Assembly (NCBI GenBank): GCA_965242495.1
Contig: OZ251446.1
Coordinates: 3,286,001-3,350,000, forward strand
DNA length: 64,000 nucleotides
Direction of reading: 5' to 3'
Origin: CBDESN01 sp965242495
GTDB taxonomy: Bacteria > Pseudomonadota > Alphaproteobacteria > MPNO01
Part shown: positions 16,173-23,999 of the stretch, in pieces
How positions within the stretch are numbered: the stretch's first letter is position 1
How the letters are laid out: each line of letters starts with the position of its first letter
Program-made: the position numbers and the translations under genes
The notes under the pieces: model-generated
What the model was told of the DNA's origin: nothing
Seen by the model: only the letters and a program-made list of their open reading frames with translations
Databases searched by the model: none

Positions 16173-17306
16173 ATGCAGAAAATCGGAGTGGCGATTGCGG
16201 GTATCGGTAATTGCGCGAGTTCCCTGATCCAGGGTCTCGAGTTCTACCGCGGGCGCACGGACCGGGACTTGGCCGGCCTGATGCATCCGCGCATCGGCGC
16301 CCATGGCCCCGGCGACATCCAGATCGTCGCGGCCTACGACATCGATCGGCGGAAGGTCGGCCTGCCGGTCGAGCAGGCGATGTTCGCCAAACCGAACTGC
16401 ACGACCGTGTTCCAGAAATTCATTCCGGCCTCCGGCGTCACCGTCCAGATGGCGCCTGTCCTCGACGGGTTCGCGGAGCACATGCTCGACTATCCCGACG
16501 ACGAGGCGTTCCGGCCGGCCGACGACGAGCCGGTGGACATCGCGCAGTCGCTGGAGGAGAGCGGCGCCAAGGTGCTGGTCTGCTACCTGCCGGTGGGCTC
16601 CGAACAGGCGGTGCGCCATTACGCCCAGGCCTGCTTGGATGCGGGCGTTGCGATGGTCAACTGCGTGCCCGTATTCATCGCCTCCGATCCTCAATGGGCG
16701 AACAGGTTCCGCGCCGCAGGCGTGCCCATCGTCGGCGACGACATCAAGAGCCAGGTCGGGGCCACGATCGTCCATCGCGCCCTCGCCCGGTTGTTCTGCG
16801 ACCGGGGCGTCGATCTCGACCGCACCTATCAGTTGAACACCGGCGGCAACACCGACTTCCTCAACATGCTGGCGCATGAGCGGTTGAAGTCGAAGAAGCA
16901 TTCCAAGACGGAATCGGTGCAGTCCCAGCTCGACGACCGCCTCGACGGCCGGGATATCCATATCGGCCCGTCGGACTACGTCCCCTGGCAGAACGACAAC
17001 AAGGTCTGCTTCATCCGCATGGAGGGTCGCGGCTTCGGCGACGTGCCGATGGAGCTCGAGCTCCGGCTGTCGGTTCAGGACTCGCCCAACAGCGCTGGCG
17101 TCGTCATCGACGCGGTGCGCTGCGCCAAGCTCGGGCTGGAGCGCGGTATCGGCGGCCCGCTGGAAGAGGTCTCGGCCTATTACATGAAGAGCCCGCCGAT
17201 CCAGATGCGCGATTCGGTGGCGCGCGAGCGCTGCAACGCCTTCATCATGGGGCGGCGGACCGGGCAGTCCGGGCTGAGCGTGAGCCAAGCCGCCCTCGGC
17301 GAATGA
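16173..17306 (+). CDS. ino1: Myo-inositol-1-phosphate synthase
   Basis: This enzyme of 377 residues converts glucose 6-phosphate to 1L-myo-inositol 1-phosphate with bound NAD, feeding inositol lipids or compatible solutes. The N-terminal Rossmann loop is GVAIAGIGNCASSLIQGLEFY. Typical synthase motifs follow: VLVCYLPVGSEQAVRHYAQA, PIVGDDIKSQVGATI, YQLNTGGNTDFLNM and the Lys-rich ERLKSKKHSKTESVQSQL, which contains catalytic lysines. Length fits the short actinobacterial/archaeal-like form. Three ATGs are close together. The one at 16173 has the best spacing (9 bases) from AGGAGG at 16158-16163. The leader carries a predicted promoter and a short peptide. Confidence 0.92.
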   Translation: MQKIGVAIAGIGNCASSLIQGLEFYRGRTDRDLAGLMHPRIGAHGPGDIQIVAAYDIDRRKVGLPVEQAMFAKPNCTTVFQKFIPASGVTVQMAPVLDGFAEHMLDYPDDEAFRPADDEPVDIAQSLEESGAKVLVCYLPVGSEQAVRHYAQACLDAGVAMVNCVPVFIASDPQWANRFRAAGVPIVGDDIKSQVGATIVHRALARLFCDRGVDLDRTYQLNTGGNTDFLNMLAHERLKSKKHSKTESVQSQLDDRLDGRDIHIGPSDYVPWQNDNKVCFIRMEGRGFGDVPMELELRLSVQDSPNSAGVVIDAVRCAKLGLERGIGGPLEEVSAYYMKSPPIQMRDSVARERCNAFIMGRRTGQSGLSVSQAALGE

Positions 17307-17344
17307 GCCGGCCCGCCTTCGACCGCTGAAGCCGGACCCGCACA

Positions 17345-17368
17345 GGGGCGGCGGCGCCCCGCCGCCCC
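17345..17368 (+). terminator. GC-rich hairpin between ino1 and the methyltransferase gene
   Basis: A 9-bp stem (17345-17353 with 17360-17368) closes a 6-base loop 39 bases after the ino1 stop. There is no T tract, so rho-independent termination is uncertain. Confidence 0.35.
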
Positions 17369-17405
17369 GCCGGCCGCAACCCGAACCACCGCCCGGAGCG
17401 CGCCC

Positions 17406-18194
17406 ATGACCCCGACCGCCGGGATGCAGGATCATTTCACCAAGGTCTCCGCGGTGTATCGCGATGTGCGCACGACCGATCGCGAGCCGATCCGGCATAT
17501 CGCCGACGCGCTCGACGGGGCTTCGTCCGTCCGCGCGGCGGATATCGGCTGCGGCGACGGGCGCTACGGCCTGCCGCTGTTCGATGCGCTGCCCGGGCTG
17601 CATCTGACCTGCGTCGACGCCAACGAGGCCATGCTGGCCGAGGTCGGCCGGCTGCTCGCCGACCACGGCATCGACCGGTTCACGACCAGGCATTCTCCCA
17701 TCGAGTCGCTCGAGCTCGACCCCGGGACGTTCGACTGCGTGGTCTCGTTCAACGCCATCCATCACTTCGACCTCGGCGTCTTCTTCGACCGGGCGCGCGA
17801 CGGGCTCAAGGACGGCGGCCATCTGTTCGTCTATACCCGGCTGCCGAGCCAGAACATGCGCTCGATCTGGGGGCGGTACTTCCCCGGCTTCGCCGAGAAG
17901 GAGCAGCGGCTGGTCGACCTCGGCACGCTTCATCGATCGATCGAGGCGACCGAATCCCTGGTGTTCGATGCTGCCAACTGCTTTCGCTACCCCCGGCGCG
18001 CCGGACTCGACCGGTTGATCGAGCAGGCGCGCAACCGGCATTACTCGACCTTCTCGCTCTATGGCGACGACGAGTTCGACCGGGCGCTCGCAACCTTCGA
18101 GGCGCGGATACGGCGCCGTTACGACGATCTCGACGACATCGTCTGGCGCGACCAGAACATCCTCGTCCACGCCCGGCGTCACGACGACGCATAG
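17406..18194 (+). CDS. Class I SAM-dependent methyltransferase
   Basis: This 262-residue protein has the class I methyltransferase motifs: AADIGCGDGRYGLPLFD (motif I) near residue 45, the acidic LTCVDANEAML (motif II) near 68 and FDCVVSFNAIHHFDLG near 110. The rest is a helical cap with FPGFAEKEQRLVDL. Substrate is not identifiable. It follows ino1 by about 100 bases and precedes the PaaK-like ligase by 80, all on the same strand, so the three may be coexpressed, although a hairpin lies before it. The ATG at 17406 was chosen because no purine-rich alternative is nearer the motif. A role in lipid or small-molecule methylation is a guess only. Confidence 0.8.
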   Translation: MTPTAGMQDHFTKVSAVYRDVRTTDREPIRHIADALDGASSVRAADIGCGDGRYGLPLFDALPGLHLTCVDANEAMLAEVGRLLADHGIDRFTTRHSPIESLELDPGTFDCVVSFNAIHHFDLGVFFDRARDGLKDGGHLFVYTRLPSQNMRSIWGRYFPGFAEKEQRLVDLGTLHRSIEATESLVFDAANCFRYPRRAGLDRLIEQARNRHYSTFSLYGDDEFDRALATFEARIRRRYDDLDDIVWRDQNILVHARRHDDA

Positions 18195-18273
18195 GCCGTT
18201 TCGTCGCTGGACATCCGCGCCGGCGGGGCGGATGGTCGGGGGCGCGGGCGGTTCAACCGGGGAGGCTCGGCGC

Positions 18274-19629
18274 ATGACCGAAACGCATCCGCAATACTGG
18301 GCCGGTCCGATCGAGACGGCGAGTCGGGACGAGCTGCGCGCTTGGCAGGAGGAGCGGCTCGCTCCGCTGGTCGACTGGCTGTTCGAACGCTGCCCGTTCT
18401 GGAGACGGGCGTTCGACGAGGTCGGCGCCCGGCCGGGCGACGTGAGGAGAATCGAGGACCTCGCCCGCTTGCCCTATCTCACCAAGGCGATTTACGCCGA
18501 GAACATGGACGCTCATCCGCCCTATGGGGAGTTCCTCTGCTATCCGGAGGACGAGATTCACCGCATGGGCGCGATCCTCTACCGCACCACCGGGACGACC
18601 GGGCGGCAGCGCTGGTTCATCAACACCCATGAGGGCTATCAGCATTTCGGCGACCAGGGCCTCCGCGCCCTGTGGTGCGCCGGAATCCGCCCGGGCGACG
18701 TCGTGATGTCGACGCTGCCGCTATCCCTGTGGTCGGCGGGATGGGGGTTCTATTACGGATGCCGCAAGGCCGGCATGACGTTTCTCTCGGCCGGGCCGCC
18801 CTACGACACGCGCATGCGCCTGGACCTGATCATGGACTATCGCCCGGCGGCGGTCCTGCTTACCCCGTCCTACGCGCTGACCTTGGCGCGCACGGCCGAG
18901 GAAAGCGGACTCGACGTCGCCAGCGCCGGCGTCCGCGCGCTGGTCATGGGCGGCGAGCCCTTCCCGCCGGCGCGGCGGCGGAAGATCGAGGAGCTGTGGC
19001 GCATTCCGGGCGGCGCGCGGGACTTCTCCGGCATCACCGAGGGCGGGCCGCTGTATATGGGCTCGGAATGCGACGCCCAGGAGGGCATGCACGTCTTTGA
19101 GGACGAAGCGATCTTCGACGTGGTCGAGATCGGCGGCGTCGCGCCGGTGGCGCCGGGGGAGCTGGGCGAGCTGGTCTTCACCGCACTCCACCAGCGCGTC
19201 ATGGGGACGAGCTTCCACTACCGCACCGGCGACATGGTGCGATACACCGATGAGCCGTGCGGCTGCGGGCGCACGCACCGGCGGCTCCTCAACGGCATCG
19301 AGGGCCGGGTGGACGACATGGTGAAGGTCCGGGGCGTCAACGTCTTCGCTTCGGCGGTGGAGGAGATCATCCGCAAGCTCCCGGCCCTTGCCGACGATTT
19401 CATGCTGATCCTCGAACGCGGAGCCGCTGGCGACGAGGTAACGGTCGAGGTCGAACCCGCCCCGGAACTCGAGAGCGGCCGCTACGAGGAGACGGCGCAG
19501 GCGCTCGAGGCCGAGCTGCGCCGCGCGATGGCGATTCGCATCCCGGCGCGCATCGCCGCGCCCGGCTCGCTGCCGCGCTTCGAGCTGAAAGCGCAGCGTT
19601 GGATCGACCGCCGGCCCGAGGAGAAGTAG
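18274..19629 (+). CDS. Phenylacetate-CoA ligase-like adenylate-forming enzyme (PaaK family)
   Basis: This is a 451-residue ANL enzyme of the phenylacetate-CoA ligase branch. The P-loop is YRTTGTTGRQRWFI near residue 105, VMGGEPFPPARRRKIEEL near 225, and FHYRTGDMVRY near 312. A zinc-site-like CGCGRTHRRL precedes GIEGRVDDMVKVRGVNVF. The lid ends PRFELKAQRWIDRR. The P-loop has Gln-Arg where Lys is common (TGTTGRQ). The ATG at 18274 follows GGGGAGGCTCG. It faces a PaaA/PaaC-like diiron protein end to end, which hints that an aryl-CoA is made and then oxygenated, but the rest of a Paa complex is not here. Confidence 0.8.
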   Translation: MTETHPQYWAGPIETASRDELRAWQEERLAPLVDWLFERCPFWRRAFDEVGARPGDVRRIEDLARLPYLTKAIYAENMDAHPPYGEFLCYPEDEIHRMGAILYRTTGTTGRQRWFINTHEGYQHFGDQGLRALWCAGIRPGDVVMSTLPLSLWSAGWGFYYGCRKAGMTFLSAGPPYDTRMRLDLIMDYRPAAVLLTPSYALTLARTAEESGLDVASAGVRALVMGGEPFPPARRRKIEELWRIPGGARDFSGITEGGPLYMGSECDAQEGMHVFEDEAIFDVVEIGGVAPVAPGELGELVFTALHQRVMGTSFHYRTGDMVRYTDEPCGCGRTHRRLLNGIEGRVDDMVKVRGVNVFASAVEEIIRKLPALADDFMLILERGAAGDEVTVEVEPAPELESGRYEETAQALEAELRRAMAIRIPARIAAPGSLPRFELKAQRWIDRRPEEK

Positions 19630-19647
19630 CGCTCCGTCGGCCCGCCG

Positions 19648-20424
19648 CTACCAAGCGACGCCGGTCGGCAGGATCAGCCCGGTCGCGCGCAGCTCGTCGG
19701 GCGAGGGCGCGCGCAGGCCGAACCGCCTCATCACCGGCATCACGGCGTCGAGCCAGAGCGGAAGCTGATCCTCGGTATCTTCCTTCTTCAGGCCGTAATA
19801 GCGGAATTTCCGTTGCTTTTCGCTGCCCGGCGAGCCCAGCAGGCGGATCGCGATGGGGAACCACTCGTCCACCCGCTGCTGGACCTTTTCCTGGGCCTCG
19901 TCTCCGTTCTCCTCGAGATGCCGCACCAGATGCGCCGGCCCGCCCTCGGCGTGCTCCTCCTCCTCCTCGATGATGGCCCGATTGGCGTCGGCGTAGGGCG
20001 CGTAGCTCGACTCGCGCATCGACCACAGGAACAGGCGGCCGCTCTCCTCCGCGAGCCAGTTGAAGACCAGCACGTCCTCCCAGCTGGCGGGGAAATCCTC
20101 GCGCCCGTAGAAGTCGCGGGCGAAGGGGCGGTCGTGAGTCCGGAACAGGTCGTAATCGAGCCCGATCCCCGGCAGGATCCCGGCGATGACTTGGCAGTGC
20201 TCGGATTCTTCGTGGGCGAGATGGGTGCAATACAGCACCTTTTCCGGTCCGTCCCGGTAGAAGTGGAGCGCCGCCTTGGCGAAGATGCAGGCGGCCGACA
20301 ACTCCTCCAGCAGCTGGCGGGCGACGACCCAACGCAGCAGCCGCTTATACTCGTCGGGCGTGGACGGGAAGGTTTCCTCGGTGATCTCGCGCGGGCCGTA
20401 GAGGGGCTCGATCGGCTGCGGCAT
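19648..20424 (-). CDS. Ferritin-like diiron protein of the PaaA/PaaC family
   Basis: This 258-residue all-helical protein resembles the PaaA/PaaC subunits of the ring-1,2-phenylacetyl-CoA epoxidase. Candidate iron ligands are spaced as in a four-helix diiron site: Glu40-41 in LLEELSAACIF, HEESEH (E73-H76), AEES near 126, and EEEEEH (E155-H158). All canonical ligands are therefore present, arguing for a catalytic PaaA-like rather than a dead PaaC-like subunit. A reductase (PaaE) and small subunits (PaaB, PaaD) are absent in the neighbourhood. It diverges from the SDR at 20527 and converges with the PaaK-like ligase. Substrate is unknown. Confidence 0.72.
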   Translation of the reverse strand: MPQPIEPLYGPREITEETFPSTPDEYKRLLRWVVARQLLEELSAACIFAKAALHFYRDGPEKVLYCTHLAHEESEHCQVIAGILPGIGLDYDLFRTHDRPFARDFYGREDFPASWEDVLVFNWLAEESGRLFLWSMRESSYAPYADANRAIIEEEEEHAEGGPAHLVRHLEENGDEAQEKVQQRVDEWFPIAIRLLGSPGSEKQRKFRYYGLKKEDTEDQLPLWLDAVMPVMRRFGLRAPSPDELRATGLILPTGVAW

Positions 20425-20526
20425 GCGGACCTCCTGCGACGTCTGCGATGTCGTGCGGCGTCATACTATACCCTGGGGTCGTCGGCGAATCCCGCGCCCG
20501 CCATTCGCGAACGAGGAGGAAAGGCG

Positions 20527-21291
20527 ATGGAGATCGAAGGGCAGGCGGCGATCGTCACCGGCGCGGCCTCCGGCCTGGGACGGGCGACGGCTCTGGCTTT
20601 GGCCGCCGCCGGGGCCAGGGTGGCGTGTCTGGACGTGAACGCCGAGGGCGCCGGAGAGACCGCGCGGCGGATCGGCGGTCTCGGCATCGCCTGCGACGTG
20701 GCCGACGCTCAAGGAGCCGAACGGGCCGTGACCGAGGCGAACGCGGTCCATGGCCCGGCCCGTATCCTGATCGGCTGCGCCGGCATCGACACGCCGGGGC
20801 GCATCGTCGGCCGCGACGGCCGTCCGGCGCCGCTGGAGGCGTTCTCCCGTCTGGTGACGGTGAATCTGATCGGGACGTTCAACATGCTGCGCATCGTCGC
20901 GGCCGGCATGAAATCCCTCGACGCGCTGGCGACGGGCGAGCGCGGCGTCGTCGTCAACACCTCGTCTGTCGTCGCCTTCGAAGGGCAGGTAGGCCATGTC
21001 GCCTATGCCGCGTCCAAGGCCGGGATCGTCGGCATGACCCTGCCCGCGGCGCGCGAACTCGCGCGATCCGGCATCCGGGTGCTGACCATCGCCCCCGGCT
21101 TGTTCGACACGCCGCTGATGTCGCGCATTCCGGAGGAGGTCCGGGCCTCGCTGGGGGAGGGGGTGCCCTTCCCGCCGCGCCTCGGGCGGCCGGAGGAATA
21201 CGCTCGCTTCGCCATGCATGCGATCGGGAACGTGATGCTCAACGGCGAGGTGGTGCGGCTTGACGGCGCCCTCCGCCTGCCGCCGATCTGA
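20527..21291 (+). CDS. Short-chain dehydrogenase, 3-hydroxyacyl-CoA dehydrogenase type II-like
   Basis: This NAD(P)-dependent SDR has 254 residues. The cofactor loop is TGAASGLGRATALAL at residues 12-26, with Asp after the second strand (CLDVNAEGA), indicating NAD preference. The catalytic set is Ser in NTSSVVAFEGQVGHVAY and Tyr-x-x-x-Lys in YAASK. IAPGLFDTPLM and the C terminus match the HSD10/FabG2-like acyl-CoA group. The ATG at 20527 is preceded by GAGGAGGAAAGG, a near-perfect ribosome-binding site, which rules out the longer upstream frame. It probably oxidises a 3-hydroxyacyl-CoA in the same pathway as the neighbouring hydratase and CoA ligase. Confidence 0.85.
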   Translation: MEIEGQAAIVTGAASGLGRATALALAAAGARVACLDVNAEGAGETARRIGGLGIACDVADAQGAERAVTEANAVHGPARILIGCAGIDTPGRIVGRDGRPAPLEAFSRLVTVNLIGTFNMLRIVAAGMKSLDALATGERGVVVNTSSVVAFEGQVGHVAYAASKAGIVGMTLPAARELARSGIRVLTIAPGLFDTPLMSRIPEEVRASLGEGVPFPPRLGRPEEYARFAMHAIGNVMLNGEVVRLDGALRLPPI

Positions 21292-21358
21292 GCCGGCTTC
21301 CGTATGTCGCAACACGCGGTGACGCCGCCCGGCTGCTCCGCCCCGGACGAGCTGGGCG

Positions 21359-22447
21359 TCATCTGCGCGACGATTCGCGAATCTCCGCTCGGAAACGACG
21401 CGGCATCAGCACCGTATAGTCGAGATCGAGCACCACCGACGGATCGTAGCGGCCGCCGTCGTCCCGGTCGGCGAAGTCGGCCGGATCCCGGTTCTTGGTC
21501 GCGACCGTCCGCAGCCTGAGCGCGCCCAGGTCGTCCCGACCCGGCAGGGCGATCCTGTGCAGTATCTCGGTCCGGGCCCGGATCGTGTCGCCGCCGAAGC
21601 TGGGCGCGGTGTGGCGGCCGGCGTTGATCGCCGCCAGCTTGAAGGCGTTGGGAAGGTCGTCGAACGTGAGGGCGCGGGCGAGAGCGATGACATGCCCACC
21701 CATCGCGACGCGCCGCCCGAAGCGGTTCGCCCGCATCCGCCCGGCGTCGAAATGGATCGGGGCGGCGTTCTGGCAGAGCCGCGTGAACATCATATGTTCG
21801 GCGTCTTCGACGGTGACGCCTCCGGCGTGGCCGATGCATTCCCCAGGCTCGTAGTCCTCCCATAACCACGGCCCTCCCGCTCGCGCCGCGTCGTAGCCCG
21901 TCGGATCCAATCCGGCGGGGACGGACAGCGCCTCGGCGGGCACCGTCGCCGGAAGATCGGGCGCCGATGGCGCCGGGGCCGGCGCCGTCGGGTCGCGCTT
22001 CGGCAGCAGCACCCAGCGCACGTAGCTCGCGACGGTCTCGCCGCGCTGGTTCGCGCCCTCCGACCGCAGATAGACGATGCCCGACTCTCTGTCCGAGGTC
22101 TCCCGGAGGCCCAGCACCCGCGATCGGGCGTCGATCGTATCGCCGGGATAGACCGGCGCCCCGAAGCGTCCGTCGGCATAGCCGAGATTGGAGATCGCGT
22201 TGAGCGATACGTCGGCGACCGTCTTGCCGAGGATGATGTTGAAGACCAGGAGGTCGTCGATGGGCGAGGCCTCGAGGCCTAGCCGACGGGCGAACTCGGC
22301 CGACGAGTTGATCGCGAAGCGCGAGCCGAACAGCGCCAGATAGAGCGCCGCGTCGCCTTCGGTGATCGTGCGCGGCGTGGCGTGGATCAGCTCCTGGCCG
22401 ATCCGGAAATCCTCGAAGAAGCGTCCGCCGCCGGCCTTGCCGTTCAT
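21359..22447 (-). CDS. Double hot-dog MaoC dehydratase, mesaconyl-CoA hydratase-like
   Basis: This 362-residue protein contains two MaoC-like hot-dog domains. The first runs from GRFFEDFRIGQELIHATPRT to about residue 160 and the second from WEDYEPGECIGHAGGVTVED to the end. The N-terminal portion closely recalls beta-methylmalyl-CoA dehydratase (Mch) of the ethylmalonyl-CoA pathway, including TEGDAALYLALFGSRFA and SLNAISNLGYADGRFGAPVY. The reaction would be reversible hydration of mesaconyl-CoA. I recall the family from memory and cannot score it here, so a related dehydratase is possible. It is the last gene of a run with the PqqC/TenA-like gene, 11 bases upstream. Confidence 0.7.
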   Translation of the reverse strand: MNGKAGGGRFFEDFRIGQELIHATPRTITEGDAALYLALFGSRFAINSSAEFARRLGLEASPIDDLLVFNIILGKTVADVSLNAISNLGYADGRFGAPVYPGDTIDARSRVLGLRETSDRESGIVYLRSEGANQRGETVASYVRWVLLPKRDPTAPAPAPSAPDLPATVPAEALSVPAGLDPTGYDAARAGGPWLWEDYEPGECIGHAGGVTVEDAEHMMFTRLCQNAAPIHFDAGRMRANRFGRRVAMGGHVIALARALTFDDLPNAFKLAAINAGRHTAPSFGGDTIRARTEILHRIALPGRDDLGALRLRTVATKNRDPADFADRDDGGRYDPSVVLDLDYTVLMPRRFRAEIRESSRR

Positions 22448-22458
22448 CGGCCGCGCTT

Positions 22459-23151
22459 CTACTGCAGCCGGTAGCCGGTTTCGTAATGGAGGGCGATGCC
22501 GTCCCAGAACAGCCATTTCATCCGCGCGCCCTCGCGAGCCCAGTGGATAGCGAGATCCTTGTCGGCGCGCGTGACGCAATGGCGTTCGAGCGCTCGGAAC
22601 GCCCGTCCGCCATGCTTGATGTCGGCCTCGCCGTGCAGCCACCAGAATTCGAGCTCGTGCTCGGAGAACCCATAAGTCCCGCGTAAGGCGGGCAGCACCT
22701 TGCCGATCAATGCCGGCTCCTGGGCTTCGCTGGCGATCGCTGACGCCGCAACGCCGGCGATCCAGGATTCGCGCCGCGCCGTCGCCAGCTGGAAGCCGAC
22801 CAGCGACTCGGTAGTCGGCAGGCCGCGGCCGCGATCCAGCGTCTCGCGCGACAGCCCGCAGGCGGCGGCGAAGCGCAGAATGAGAGCCATATGCGGGTTC
22901 TCAGGGTCGGTCTCCTCGCGGTAGTTCTCGAGCTGCATCTCGATCACGTCGTCCGGCGCGCCGGCCGAGACGCAAAAGAAGAGCTTCGGCTGGATGCCGT
23001 TGATCCAGTACCAGATCTCGGCGATCGCGCCGGCGACGGTCTCTCTGCCGATCTCGCCCGCGGCCCATTTCGCGATCAGCGGATGATCGGCTTGATGCCG
23101 TTCGTCGACGGCGGCCTGCAGCTCGTCGTGAAAGGCGGATCTCGCGGCCAT
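22459..23151 (-). CDS. PqqC/TenA-like haem-oxygenase-fold protein
   Basis: This 230-residue helical protein belongs to the TENA/THI-4/PqqC superfamily, also called iron-containing redox enzymes. Visible elements are HPLIAKWAAGEIGRETVAGA near residue 25, the long helix WYWINGIQPKLFF, NYREETDPENPHMALILRFA near 85 and EFWWLHGEADIKHGGRAF near 170, with His and Glu residues that could bind iron. It is not PqqC itself: no other pqq genes are present. The ATG at 23151 is preferred because AGGAGG lies 6 bases upstream. Its neighbours are the HlyU-like gene upstream and the MaoC dehydratase downstream. The reaction is unknown. Confidence 0.7.
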   Translation of the reverse strand: MAARSAFHDELQAAVDERHQADHPLIAKWAAGEIGRETVAGAIAEIWYWINGIQPKLFFCVSAGAPDDVIEMQLENYREETDPENPHMALILRFAAACGLSRETLDRGRGLPTTESLVGFQLATARRESWIAGVAASAIASEAQEPALIGKVLPALRGTYGFSEHELEFWWLHGEADIKHGGRAFRALERHCVTRADKDLAIHWAREGARMKWLFWDGIALHYETGYRLQ

Positions 23152-23182
23152 GGCCATCCTCCTCATTCGGGCTCGTTCGGAC

Positions 23183-23506
23183 TCATTCGGATCGGCGGTC
23201 GCGGGATCGGGTCCCTCCGTCCGCGAACAGGCGGTCGCCAAGCTCGTCGATGATCCGTTTTCCCTTGACGATCGAGCAGGCGTCGGCGTCGTCCCGGCTG
23301 GCGAACATGTCGGCGCGGACGAAGTGCTGCTCCCTCACCTCCTCGTCGAACCGCTTGGCGATTACGCCGGCGGTGATCCATTGCCCGCCCTCTCTCCGCG
23401 ACGCCGGGCGGATCGCATACCCCTTGTAGTCCATGGCCGTCGCCGGCGCGGCTTTGTCCTTCCGCCGGGGCGCCGTCAGCCCGCGCCAGATTCCCGCCAG
23501 TGTCAT
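23183..23506 (-). CDS. HlyU family protein
   Basis: This 107-residue protein matches the short alphaproteobacterial HlyU family (named after a Vibrio haemolysin activator but structurally unlike the ArsR-type HlyU). Recognisable segments are YKGYAIRPASRREGGQWITA, then IAKRF, and REQHFVRADMFASRDDADA, followed by KGKRIIDELGDRLF at the C terminus. The function is not established. The ATG at 23506 overlaps the stop of the Rieske-oxygenase remnant as ATGA and has GGGAGAACGGC before it, so it was coupled to that gene before decay. Confidence 0.75.
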   Translation of the reverse strand: MTLAGIWRGLTAPRRKDKAAPATAMDYKGYAIRPASRREGGQWITAGVIAKRFDEEVREQHFVRADMFASRDDADACSIVKGKRIIDELGDRLFADGGTRSRDRRSE

Positions 23507-23867
23507 GCCGTTCTCCCGCCCGCCGCCTCGCCCGCGAGCCGCGCGTCCGGCATGCGCCGGAGCTGGAGGGCCGGCCCATCGGTCGCGAGGTCGACGAAGG
23601 GCGCGTCGGGATCGAGCTCGTCGATCCGCCGCTGCGCCTCCATGATCACGATGTCCTCCTCACGCTTATGGACGCGGACGAGATCCTCGGTGAAATAGCG
23701 GTCGGTCGCTGAGTCGTCGAGCGCGAAGTTTCGCGCGCAGCCGCGGAACCGATGCGTGCGGACTGGCGGTAGAGCACCGTCGGTTCGCTCGGCGGCGTCC
23801 GGCCGAGCGGTCCGTCGTCGACCTCGTGATCCCGGGCCGCGACGCGCCGGCCGTTGCGCAAGAACAT
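23503..23867 (-). pseudogene. Internally deleted Rieske oxygenase (VanA-like) pseudogene
   Basis: The minus strand from 23867 starts MFLRNGRRVAARDHEVDDGP and continues LGRTPPSEPTVLYRQ. This matches the N terminus of vanillate O-demethylase-type oxygenases (MFLRN.WYVAAWDHEV...EPVVLYR). About base 23750 the reading frame changes and the text becomes RFRGCARNFALDD and YFTEDLVRVHKREEDIVIME, then AQRRIDELDPDAPFVDLATD, which is the oxygenase C terminus. Roughly 240 internal residues, including the Rieske cysteines/histidines and the mononuclear iron site, are missing, and the junction is out of frame. The remnant ends at TGA overlapping the HlyU-like start. The identity is by pattern recognition. 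Confidence 0.75.
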
Positions 23868-23999
23868 CGGATCACCTATCGATGGGCGGATAGGCGCCGC
23901 CGGGGAGTCGGCCGCTTGCGGCGCGCATCGATGCAACCACAGGGCCGCCGGGCGGTCAACCGCCGCCGCCGTCGGCGCGCGTAAAGAGAGGATCAGCCG

